In this document: positions 47,084 through 57,808 of the stretch, one piece after another
Layout of the letters: each line of letters begins with the position of its first letter
Numbering within the stretch: the stretch's first letter is position 1
Source of the DNA: Oopsacas minuta
Taxonomy: Eukaryota > Porifera > Hexactinellida > Lyssacinosida > Leucopsacidae
Direction: 5' to 3'
Length of the DNA: 64,000 nt
Assembly: GCA_024704765.1 (NCBI GenBank)
Contig: JAKMXF010000359.1
Coordinates: 7,381-71,380, forward strand
Position numbers and translations under genes: made by a program
The notes under the pieces: model-generated
What the model was told of the DNA's origin: nothing
Database searches by the model: none
The model's input: the letters and a program-made list of their open reading frames with translations, nothing else

Positions 47084-50000
47084 GTAGTAGAGAATTAAGA
47101 AATTTTTTATAGTAATGCTTTCATTCCTTTATGGTTTCTTTGTGTTTCTAAACATTCAAGTAGCATCCATTCCAATTTTCGAATCATTTGGTAGCCTATT
47201 AGTTATGTAAATTTGAATCGAAACTTTGTGGTTTTTGATGTTGAAATTATCGTTTCAGAGAATTCAAAATATAAAAGATTTTCACAAAGATTCTGATTCT
47301 TTATAGAATGTATTAGCGATCTATTGTTTCATCTATTCTAGACAATTTTGCATGCTGATTTCTAATTTTGTATCAGATATATTCTAAACTGTACTTTTCA
47401 CGTGAAGGGTTGTTGTACTCAGGGTAAAAATGAATCCCATTTATATTTTTGAAAGTGTCTGAAAAAAAAGTCAAGGAACGTCAAAGCGAAAATAATACCA
47501 GTTGTTGTTTACAATTTATGCTATGTTATATGAAGATGACAGCCCCGAAACAATGCGCAACTTTGATTTTTTGGTCACATTCCATTGTCTGTAATCGTTG
47601 CTATGGAAATTCCTAAAGTGATATCTGTAACTATGTAATTGAATACCCGTCTAATCCTAATTCTTCTTGGAAATTACTGCACAAAATTAAACATATAACG
47701 TGTATATATACGTGTACTTATGTTTTCAATCATACACCTTTATTTTCTCATAGATAGTTTATCCGTGATCAATGGCCGAACCAATTACTCCGATGACTTC
47801 CCCCGAATCCCGTCTCGATTTAGCGAGAATCCTGAAAGCAAATGGCAATTGCGTCCAAACAACTCTCTGTTATCTTAGCGATCTCCATGGATTAGACGAT
47901 GCCAAGCAGGCTAAACTTGAATTGATTCTACGTAGAATACGAGATATGATTAGAACTTCAAAAAAATCACTTGAATCTTTGCATGGAGATTGGTGGCATT
48001 CTGAAATTTGCTCAGAATTATTTATAGCTTCACAAGCCCCCCAAAAAACTAAGTCGGTGCGCCAAAAGAAAGAACTTATCAATCTTTCATTGCAACATCA
48101 GCGTTCCCGAATCTCTAGTGTCCTTGAGTCTATCAGATCCATCTCGGTAATCGAAAAAACTTCTGAAATTACAATTGCAGCTCTTGCTTTGCAATTGTTG
48201 TGCAATGAAGAAGACAATCGAGAAGTTGCAAGGGTATCTAAATCAATTGTTCAAGGAAAATTCTCTGGTCAATTCGGGCGTGCATCCAAAAGCAAAGAAT
48301 TGGATGTGGACAAGGCATTATTTCTTTTGGATCTACTAGAGATTGGCAAGAGGAAGTATACTCTACTACGACAACTTTTGTTATCAAATGAAATTCACTT
48401 TCCTACATATCAGAGGGTGGCCGATCATAGAAATAATTTAGTACTACGAAGTATGATTCAACTATACCCGAATCCTACAGCCCCAGTTGGTGTGTGTGTG
48501 TGCCATACGCTCAATTTGTCTACCATACATTTTGTAGAATTATGTCCACTCTACCGTCCCCTTCAAATGAGGATTTTCCTCTTCGATTTCAGATTGCTGA
48601 TGGCTTAGATGGATCTGGAAAGCATACCGTATATAATCAACCAAATACGAATACGTCTACCAAATCATTCATCTTATTTTGCTTCAAAGCAATACACATT
48701 GTCAATTCTAGTGGAAAGGAACTTTGGAAAAACAACTACCCGAATTCTCCATTCTCCCAACGTCCAATTTTCCTTCTTGCTGCCACAGAAAATCATGACA
48801 ATATTCACCAATTTATGAAAGATATCATCAATCCCGAAACTGATCAAATGAAGGACCAAGGTTTCTATTTTGCCGATGATAAACATATATTTGTCGATGT
48901 TGTCCGATCAATGCTTGATGGTAAAATGGCAAGTATTCTCTCAGGAGCAGGAGGTGCAAGTTGCCAACTATGTACTGCAACGCAGAAAGAACTAAAAGAT
49001 CGTGATTTAATTTTGCAAGGCTATCCCATCAATAGAAACATTTCAGACGCAATTCAATTATTTGGAGAACTGGAAGACATTGATGCTTTCTTTTCATTAC
49101 CAACAAATCAAAGATTTAACCTGACTCACCAACCATTATCAACAATAGATATTCTACCTGCTTCTCCCTTACATTCCTATACGTGCATTTTTAGATGGTT
49201 TAATTTACTTGTGTACCACCTGAATTGTAACAAGCTCACATGGTCACCATCATCAAAAGAAATTAAAGACTCCATGGTGGATGTGCGAACCATAGTTCAA
49301 GAAGTACCAGGTCTAAGAATTGACCAACCAGACCCCAAAGGAGGTACTACTTCCACTGGTGGTGTGGCTCGAAGAGCTTTTTCAAATGACTCCAAGTTTA
49401 TTGAATGCGCAATGTCTTTGGTTAAGATTGATCATAGGGACTCACTTTGTAAATTGCACACACAATTATTTGTCATTCTGAGAATCATAAATTCAGACAG
49501 AAAAATCAATACAGAAGAATTGGGTTGCCTTTGTACAGACACCTATCTCCTTATTCTTCAATCCTTTCCCTGGGTGAACATTACACCGACTTTACATAAA
49601 TTACTAGCCCATTCTGAAGAAATACTGAGAGAGATGAACTTTGAGTATGGATTGAAATGCTTTAGCGAAGAAGGATCCGAAGCCTGCAACAAATTACTCA
49701 GGAAATATAGGGAACATCTAGCAAGGAAAACTTCCTTCGAGGATAATGTCATTGATATATTTGTCAGACTCTCATCTGAAAGCGATCCTGTGTTAATGAA
49801 ATATCGATCGACAGTGGTGTGCGCAAATTGCGGAGAACACGGTCATACCCGAAGAGCTAAGTGCTGTAGAGACAATGCAACAGATTTATTAGAATCATCT
49901 ATTGATAATATCGTCAAGGGCCTTATTATTGATACGATATTGTAACAACGTAGTTTGCTGAATGTTAGTGAATAAATAATACAATAAAACACCCCTTAAT

Positions 50001-50433
50001 ATAAGTGCTTATTGTTTTTATCCAGAAATTGTTAGAATTGATATATATATTAGCAAAAAAAGATATGAATAAATTCTAAAAACGCATTTAGAAGTATGAA
50101 GTACAAAAGCAAAATTGTGTATGACGTCATTTTATAAAAATTATGAATAATTTTGTATTTCTAACAGTTATAATTGCTTCCATGGATATGATATACTATA
50201 CCCAAATAATACAATTTATAGGGCTAACATTGTTATACAATCAGATATTAAAGAAAAACAAAATTCAGCATAAAGCTATGACGTCAGAACATAATATATA
50301 GAAACCTTATAAAAATTTGGATGCACCAAATGATTCCTAGCATATGATAACTTATATGCTAATAATACATTACATATGTCTATTTCAAATGAAAATACCC
50401 ATTCTTTACTAACTCCCATTTTAAGCCACTGTG
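47072..50433 (+). mobile_element. RAG1-like (RAG/Transib superfamily) transposon, near-intact
   Basis: A 3,362-bp element with perfect 12-bp inverted ends (CACAGTGGCTTA) and a 5-bp duplication TGGTA on each side. The uninterrupted arm of the host foldback element has this site with one TGGTA and no insert (near 46719, inverted), which confirms ends and duplication size. Five-base duplications and CAC-initiated ends are hallmarks of Transib and RAG transposons. The only gene is RAG1-like, on the plus strand. About 700 bp precede it and about 490 bp follow it; neither holds an open frame with a Kelch or PHD-like pattern expected of RAG2. Confidence 0.95.
47772..49945 (+). CDS. RAG1L: RAG1-like transposase, one frameshift at a (GT)6 tract
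   Basis: Frame 1 (47772-48608) carries the RAG1-core N-terminal region (LQLLCNEEDNREVARV, IVQGKFSG, IHFPTYQRVADHRNNLVL near residues 140-225). Frame 2 (48494-49945) carries the rest. Numbered in frame 2: D36 in IADGLDGSGKH aligns with RAG1 D600; D142 in MLDGKMASIL with D708; C157 and C160 in GASCQLCTAT with C727 and C730; H368 and H373 in LHKLLAH with H937 and H942; E396 in SEACNKLLRKYREH with E962. The C-terminal tail has CANCGEHGHTRRAKC, a CX2CX3GHX5C motif like that of invertebrate RAG1-like proteins. The frames meet at (GT)6 (48490-48501); one unit fewer would make a single frame of about 723 codons. No RING domain is encoded. AATAAA follows at 49971. Confidence 0.93.
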
Positions 50434-50438
50434 TGGTA
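50422..50438 (-). repeat. Right terminal repeat of RAG1-like element and target duplication
   Basis: TAAGCCACTGTG (50422-50433) is the exact inverse of the left end and is followed by TGGTA (50434-50438). Confidence 0.95.
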
Positions 50439-51340
50439 TTTTTCACAAAATATCAATTTTGTAACATTCATTAGAAAAGTACTAGCGACCCCTGTATTTC
50501 TTTAAAGAAAATTAAATGATATAATATAAAAGAAGGAGCTTGTAAAGTTTCAGGAGATTCTGGGGAATGAATTATTTTGAAATTGGAGTCTAAATTGAAA
50601 ATTCGAAAATACACAAAAAACGACAATTGTGCCATTTATAGAACCCCATTGTGGCTGTATCTTTCAGAATTTCAGGAATATAGCGACATAATGGTATACA
50701 CCCATGTCTCAGCTATCGATTGTCATCAAAATATAATAGTTTGACTACGATTTGGGATATCAAATATCAATTTGAACTGACCCTACTTTCTGTAAAATGA
50801 TACTCACCCCCTCCAATCTAACTCTGACTTCAACTTTGAATACTTGTATCGCCTCGAGTTTTAGGAATTTTTGGATGAAATTTAATTTACATAAACGTCC
50901 ATGGGTCACAAATATAGACACAAAATTTCAGATAAGTATTCTCACTTATAGGTCGCCGATTTAATAGAGAAGTGACCCTACTCGTCATGACAAAATAGAT
51001 AGGTAAAAGTTAAAAAATGTTTAAGAGAATTATATTTTATACAACGTCCAACATTCCTCTACCGAATGATATTAATTTCGGGTAAATCTGATGAGTACAA
51101 GTAGGACAAATAAGTGATTGAAATGATCCTGGTCGAATATCCTGCAAATTCACAGTCGTTTGATATAGATGAGTTAAAATCTCACGGTGAAAGGCTGTCC
51201 CTGGTCCAATAATACTAATGAGTTACAACCTCACGTGAGTTACAAGCTCACGCAACAGTACTAACAATATACTAACAATCACCCTATGCATATTACTATG
51301 CATAATATAACTACAAAATTCCAAAGTGATGTGATACTTA

Positions 51341-51532
51341 CTAATGTTCTTTGTTAGAACACATTTTTCCTTTATGACATTTCGCAGAGCAAGTTTTTCC
51401 AGAACTCCTACATGGACACTTGCTGTTGTTGCACTTCTTACATCTACATACCCCTACTCCAGCACCAAGCGAAGCGTTTTGCATCAACTCTGTTTGTGAG
51501 ACAATCTTGGAACTAAATGGTATGCTAATCAA
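51341..51532 (-). CDS. Small cysteine-rich (CXC-like) frame, uncertain
   Basis: The 63-codon frame ends in CRCKKCNNSKCPCRSSGKTC, then CHKGKMCSNKEH. Cysteines spaced this way (CxCxxC....C.C......C...C......C) occur in tesmin/CXC-type zinc-binding modules and at the C termini of some transposon-encoded proteins. It lies within the 470 bp of the right foldback arm that has no counterpart in the left arm, so it may be the tail of an exon or the remnant of an inserted element. The upstream part (SIPFSSKIVSQTELMQ) shows no domain. It is unclear whether it is expressed. Confidence 0.4.
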   Translation of the reverse strand: MISIPFSSKIVSQTELMQNASLGAGVGVCRCKKCNNSKCPCRSSGKTCSAKCHKGKMCSNKEH

Positions 51533-51859
51533 ATTGGAAGGCTGAATTTCAAATTAGTACCTGAATAATCATCCGAGATTATGCCTTTAGAAGTTGCCAC
51601 AGTATAGACAGCGTCCCGTTTGTTCTGAATACTGCCTAAGATATTTCGAGAACCAATTGCACATAGTTTATCTGGGTGTGGAATTGGCTAACTAACATTA
51701 TCGCCCACTTCTGCTGTTTGGAATCTATTCAAAGCTGGCACTTACACCAATAGGTTGGTGTGATTGCGAGTACGCCAGTGTGATTGCTAGTACACTAGGT
51801 AGTTGGTGTAATTGCAATCACACCAAACTCGCATTTACACTGCAACATATATATATATA

Positions 51860-54800
51860 TATATAAAGTAGATGGTACAACTATAGAATACTTGTTTTTA
51901 CTAGTTTCAATATCCTTTATAATAGCTTATGCTAACATTTAGCAAGTATGTGATGTAGGGGTGTATATAATTAACTATTCTTAACAATGTAATACTATAA
52001 CTATTAAGGGGTCGTTACAATGAAATATTATACACTGCTAAATTACACAACAGTATAGAATTCTCTATTTTTCTTGAAGATGCTGTTTAGGATGTTTCCT
52101 TTATTCTTCCTCCCCCAATAGTTCTTGATAAGGTGGGATTCTAGCGTATCAGGATTTGTTATTTGGCCTCTTCTTCGCATATGCTTGACGACCCCAAGCT
52201 TTTTCTGTCCCTTATGATTGGGTACAGTAAATTGGATCCACAAAATTCTCATGTTTTTCAGTGTGATGATCATAGCCTGCAGCACAACATATAAGAAGCC
52301 CATTCTTCTGAGTGGATGGTAGTTCTAGGTAGCACATTTTGCTGAATGATGGGAAGTAGAGTTGCAACAGGGCAATGGAGAACTTGAATCATCAGAACGT
52401 TATTAGTGACTTGCTAGTACATACCGAAAACCCATTTGCCAGTTAGTAATCTACCACAGTTTGATGTTAATCACGCATATTTCGATTCTTCGAACGAAGA
52501 GTAGAAAGCTAGCTGAGATATCAGGTATAATCACGGGTTCGAGCAATATTGTGGTCCATTCTAGTTTAAATGATAGTAGCAAATGCACGAATGATCCTTA
52601 TATAAAGACATACATAACAACACATTTACTTTGGGGTTAAGAAACACAAAGCATAGATCATATGGTTTTTAGTATTCAACATTATTTTTGTACATTCTAT
52701 GGTGGGGATATCAATTATCACCATGATGGGGTCTTCCAGTTTTCATTTTTATAAATATTATATCATACTGATATTTCATAAATGTTTCAGTGTTAGAAAT
52801 ACCATTGTTGGAGGAACTCCAGAGCTAACTTAAAGTGAGAGTCCAAAGTTGCTTAAATCTTAAATGTGGTCATTTCACTTTAGATTCGTGAGAGTTGACA
52901 AATATGGGGCCTGGGAGACACTGTAAGATCTGATTAGGGTTTAGGAGTGAAGCACCTGGCCACTAAATATAAAAGCATAGTGCTCTTCTCCTATTAACAT
53001 TACTTCAGTGACTTAGAGTCCATTTTCTATTGGAGATAATTCATCAAATACCTAGCTCGCTGATTAAAATTAGAAAGGGATATCGAGGAATTATTTGAAG
53101 TAGGGCCTGCAAGTGTCCCTTAGTTATCTTGTTTGGGGCTGCTGGCATGCCATAAAAAGCCCTTGGCTACACCTCTGGAAGGTGAGCCAGGGCACATGCC
53201 CCTCTCTCTGGATCCGCCACTGCTAATATGATAAACCGAATACGTCCAAACATTTTAGGAGTTATTCCAAAATGCTACATCCCGTTGGATTTTTGAGGAG
53301 ATTGTTTGCATTTTAAATTTACGAAAAACTTATTTTCTACCAAACCCATACACTCCAAGAATGATTATGAATCAGGTATTCGGTATTATTGTAAAATTAC
53401 TAACCCAATAATTATACTCTGAAACGATTTCAATTTGAGGTAAACTCAATGAAAATTTCCTCATTAGGGTCGTAACGTTTCAATTGGCATATAGTATATT
53501 TTTGGAAAGTTTCAAACTATTCGGAAATATGTCTATTACAAAAAGAAGAAGTATATAAAAATATTTATCCATAGTTTATCAACAAAAAAATTGATTCATA
53601 ATATCGTTGAATTAGATCCTGGCCATAAACAATATTACATTATTAGAAAACCATAATATTTGAATAATACATTGTTATAGATATTTATGTGCATTCGTAT
53701 AATTGGTATATAAAAATTACAATATGCAGTTGTGTAGTTTACAATAATGAAATAGTGTATATCTGTAGTGTATTAGTATATACATTACTACCTGGCCTAA
53801 AGAATTGGAATCGTCTACCACTTGTGAAACAAGTGGCACACAACGAAAGTATTTTGAAAACTTTGTGGATTTGACAGAAGGTATAACAATATGGTTTTTT
53901 CATCGTTTCAGATGTAATAATGTTCATAAATGTTTGAAACATTAATAGGCTATATAAATAGACTGCTGTGTAGATTGGTGTCATGTGGCAATTGGGGGAC
54001 GGAGTGCCAATACATATTGACAGGAAGTTTATATAGAAGATAATTCTAAATTAATGTATATACATGAATGGAGAAAAGAACTAGAACAGTTGACTCATTT
54101 GGCAACCTAGATAATCGCTAAAATACACGGAATCTAAATAAAGATTGACAGTCTTTGAGTGTTTTCTCTTATGCACGTTTATATGTTCTTCATTTAGAAA
54201 AGTCCATTTAGTATATTAGACGTACTCACTTCAGATGTACCTCTGTCTTATAGCATATTCCCTTACCCACTATTACATGTACCTCTCTGGCTTGTAGTAT
54301 ATTACCTTTCTTCGTTTAGTTCTATAATGATTCAGACATGTTTCGACTAATCTTGGTACACTATTGTGTGCTGATTGCATTCAATCAATACTCTGTTGAT
54401 GAATTATTCATTTGGTATTTATACTAAATATATTCACGTTTTTCACAAATGAATTGTATGGCTTACTAATAACTCCTCTCATCCCTCCTACTTAACCTCA
54501 ACCTGCCAACTGCACGCATCCCTTACCTAGCCCAACTACCCCTCTAAGATTCTTATTACCACAACCCTTCATCATGGCATTCTGACACGAATATTGAAAC
54601 AGAGAATTATACGGATCTAAATCAGTCAGGAACAACATTGTCAACAGAACAAACTTCCGACACAAGCACACCTATGAAGGGAAAATGTCCAGCAGCCTAG
54701 CGGCATCTAGAAGAGCTAAACGCCTTTCGTTTCACCACAATCCATCATTCAGATCAGTGAATGCTTTACATATGTCAACTATAATAGTGAGCCAGTTGAC

Positions 54801-55258
54801 GATTCGCATACCCTACAATCAGTGGTGACAGTAGCATTGTGCCTATTTATGATCCGAGAAAACAATTTCCCACGTATCATCCTAAAAACTCATGAAACTG
54901 GGAGAAACGGCACTTCTGTGTACAAAGTAATCTATACAAGCTCCATAGAGACTAATGGAAAGTAATTACATGACCCTACCAATCCACATTCTGGAGTCTA
55001 CTCCCCTGTTTCTGGATTACTGGCTTTGCTACCTACCAATCACGCAAACTACTCGGCCACCCAATTTCCAATATTCTCCTCGGATATTAGAAACATTTCC
55101 CATGGGGTCATAAGTCCAATTCCTTGTTGGCGGACGGTTGGCAAGTATGCAATGTACACCTATAAATGTATAAGAGTGTTTCTGTTCCCTGCCATATTAC
55201 CTAGATATGCATGGCTGAGATGTGAAATACAAGGGATGTGTGCTTTACAGATTAAATG
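51860..55258. other. Intergenic, no feature seen
   Basis: Starts with a TA run (about 51847-51865). An 86-codon frame on the minus strand at 52043-52303 was examined and matches nothing recognised. The remainder is AT-rich and lacks visible repeats. Confidence 0.45.
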
Positions 55259-55266
55259 GTATTATC
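55259..55266 (+). repeat. 8-bp target duplication of hAT element, left
   Basis: GTATTATC, repeated exactly at 57801-57808 after the right end of the element. Confidence 0.95.
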
Positions 55267-57800
55267 TAGGGATCGACCAGGGGCAAATTTTGGCCGGGGC
55301 CGGGGTTAGAGTTGATAGTAAATAATGCAAGTTTACAGTTGTTTCTGTGCTAATTAGTAATATTATTCACCTTATAAAACTATGCGCAAAGCTCCTTTAA
55401 AGTCAACAGCGTGAAAATATAGTCAACGTGAATAGAGTCGTAATAGTAATCAGATATCTGGGTTCTCAATACATAGTATCAATATGGTATATGTTATTTG
55501 AAAGTGTCAAAAGGTAATTATCATTGAATAATATAAATAATACATACAATTGATTGTTTGAATTTACTATTCATATCAATGGTCAAAAGGTACGCATCTG
55601 AGGTCTGAGAATTTTATGATGTCGATAGTTCAGATGAATCAATTGCCAATTGCAACATTTCTGTCTGTCACGGAAAAACGAGGAAGATACGAAGGGGTAC
55701 TCATGGAGGCTCAAAAAAGTCTTTTCAACTAAATCGCTTTGGAATCATTTGGAATCGTATCACCCTGTCGTATACAAGGCGGCAATAATAATAATAAATG
55801 CTGATGAAGCAAAAAGATGCAAAAAAGATGAGGAGAATTCGAAGCAACAATCTATCTACATTTTGGCTACCCCAGGTTCACAAACCCAACAGAGTCTAGA
55901 GGAAACATTCGAATAAAAAAAAATGGCTACCTGATCACCCTGATCAAAACAGGGAATTATTTTTTAGCTGAATGGATATGTGATTCACTTCTCCCTTACA
56001 CAACAAGTGGAAAACGAAAGATTCAACGTTTTTATTAGTCATTTGAATCACAAATTCGATGTTCCAGTGAAAAAGTGCTCCGCCAAAGGATTATTCCAGA
56101 TATATACAGACGTGTACAATTCAATACATGGAGCTGTTGCACAATAATCTCGGAGACTTTTGTAATGCAACGACTGATATTTGGACATCAAAGAGTCAAC
56201 ACGCTTTTATTAGCTTCACGCTGCATTTCATCAACAAGAAAAGGAGAGCGAAAAGCAGTTGTGCAGCCTTGTTTTCCATATGATACATCACATACAGCTG
56301 ATTCAATTGCCAAGACGTGCGCATGATCATTTTTGATTGGAAATTAGAGGGAAAGCTCCACTTGATATTGTGAGATAATGCCCTCAATATGGTGAATGCC
56401 ATGGTTATCAACTACCAGGATAATGCAGATTGTTTTTTACATATGATACATCTAGTGGTCATGAATTTTATTTTTGAACAAAGTGGTGTCCAATCCATGA
56501 TGGCCCGTGCCACCAAATTGATTTCCTTTTTTCGGAATAGTCCGAAGGCGATGGGAGTTCTCAGAGGTCGTCAAGCAGATTGCAATGGTGTTCCTGGATG
56601 CACTCTGTTTTTATGCGAGAAAACACGCTGGAGTTCTTACTATGCTATGTTAGTCCGGTTAATTCAGCAGAAACGTGCTATTCGTTGCGCAGAAGATGAT
56701 ATCAATATTAATATAGAATACCAACTAACTCCAAATGGCTGGATGCTTATTCCCAAAATAATTTGTTTATTAAAACCATTCACCGGTGCAACATTGGATG
56801 CAGAACACGAATATGCTTGCATCTCCGATACCATTCTATTCATCAAGAAAATATTTTATGAATTGAATGCTATCGATGAATTTGGAATCAATACTATGAA
56901 AAACGAAATGATCGTACAACTGAAACGTTATTTTAGGGGGATTGATCCCCGAGTGCATTTCATTGATGTCGAAACAAGTGAAGTGCATGCATTGGCCACT
57001 CTTCTGGATCCTAGATATAAAACGAGTGGCTTTATGGATAAGGCGAAAGCAGAAGAGGCAAAGGGTAAATTAGTTAGTGTTGCTTCCAACATCTTTGAAC
57101 GGTCTTTGGCAGAAGGCAGTTTTCAAATTAACGCCGATTCCCCTGCAAAAAGTTGCTGGGATGCAATTTTAAGTGATTCAGATGGCCAATCCGATTCGGT
57201 TAATAATAATGCTATTTGTGATGCGGAAGATATGATCAGAAACGAAGTAAAACATGAAATGTTGCACTACTTCGCTGACATGAAAATTCACCGAGAGCTA
57301 GATCCATTGTGGTACTGGTGTATGAACTTGAATCTGTATCCAATATTGTCTATACTTGCCTTTCAGTATTTGAGTCCACCTTTCGGATCAGTTCCAAGTG
57401 AACGAGAATTTAAAATGGCCGGTAAAATTTCTCAAGGAGATAGGATCCGTTTGCTCCCTGCTAACATAGAGAAGCTCTTGTTTCTCATGTATAATCTCAG
57501 AGCGATTGGTTTTGGTTCATTCAAGCTACAGCAGCCACATCCTCAAGTTGTTCTTCCGAACCACAACTTAGAAGTTGAAGAAATTTGCGGGGACGAAGCA
57601 AGTCACAAACACATTAGAATCTTTGTTAGTACAAGTAGTTGATAGTGATAGACTGATAGTATAGTAAGGTGAAATATATCTTTGTAAAACTAACTACTCT
57701 CGGGCAAGGTTCGGGACTTTAAGCCGGGGACGGGGCCGAGACAAAAAGTGGCCGGGATTGGCGGAACCGGGGCAGGGGCAGGGTGACCGGTCGATCCCTA
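55267..57800 (+). mobile_element. hAT element, complete ends, 8-bp target duplication
   Basis: Both ends begin TAGGGATCGACC in inverted orientation, followed by G/C-rich subterminal sequence (GGCCGGGGCCGGGG on the left, related C/G-rich words on the right). The 8-bp target duplication GTATTATC is perfect, and 8 bp is the hAT standard. The internal transposase (BED finger plus hAT catalytic and dimerisation regions) is described separately. Confidence 0.95.
55640..57642 (+). pseudogene. hAT transposase, ZBED-like, with N-terminal frameshifts
   Basis: The largest frame (56389-57642, 417 codons) covers the C-terminal two-thirds of a ZBED-type hAT transposase: DNADCFLHMIHLVV, TRWSSYYAML, PFTGATLDAEHEYACISD, ATLLDPRYKTSGF and the dimerisation region YLSPPFGSVPSEREFKMAG followed by RIRLLPANIEKLLFLMYNL. 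A BED-type zinc finger is recognisable upstream (CNI, KKVFSTKSLWNHLESYHP, 55650-55760) and a middle piece at about 56070-56330. These upstream parts are in different frames with stops between, and no convincing splice sites were identified, so the copy is treated as inactivated. The sharp ends and perfect target duplication show the insertion is young. Confidence 0.85.
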
Positions 57801-57808
57801 GTATTATC
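57801..57808 (+). repeat. 8-bp target duplication of hAT element, right
   Basis: GTATTATC, equal to 55259-55266. Confidence 0.95.

Larger units (their letters stand above)
45697..51859. repeat. Long foldback element interrupted by a RAG1-like transposon
   Basis: Left arm about 45697-46842, right arm about 46920-47071 plus 50434-51859. Both arms start from the outside with TTGCAGTGTAAATGC followed by short repeated GTGATTGC / GTGTACT words, then run through matching sequence (for example CAGGGACAGCCTTTCACC, CGACTGTGAATTTGCAGG, CAGGGGTCGCTAGTACTTTT inverted) to a short central loop. The right arm is split by the RAG1-like element (47072-50433 plus one target duplicate), and a further 470 bp or so (51250-51725) has no partner in the left arm. 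The family is non-coding as far as can be seen. Confidence 0.85.

Noticed and set aside
48485-48510. Programmed ribosomal frameshifting at the GT tract as the primary explanation.
   Set aside because: No slippery heptamer or downstream pseudoknot was recognised, and a dinucleotide run is a classic slippage site; kept only as an alternative.
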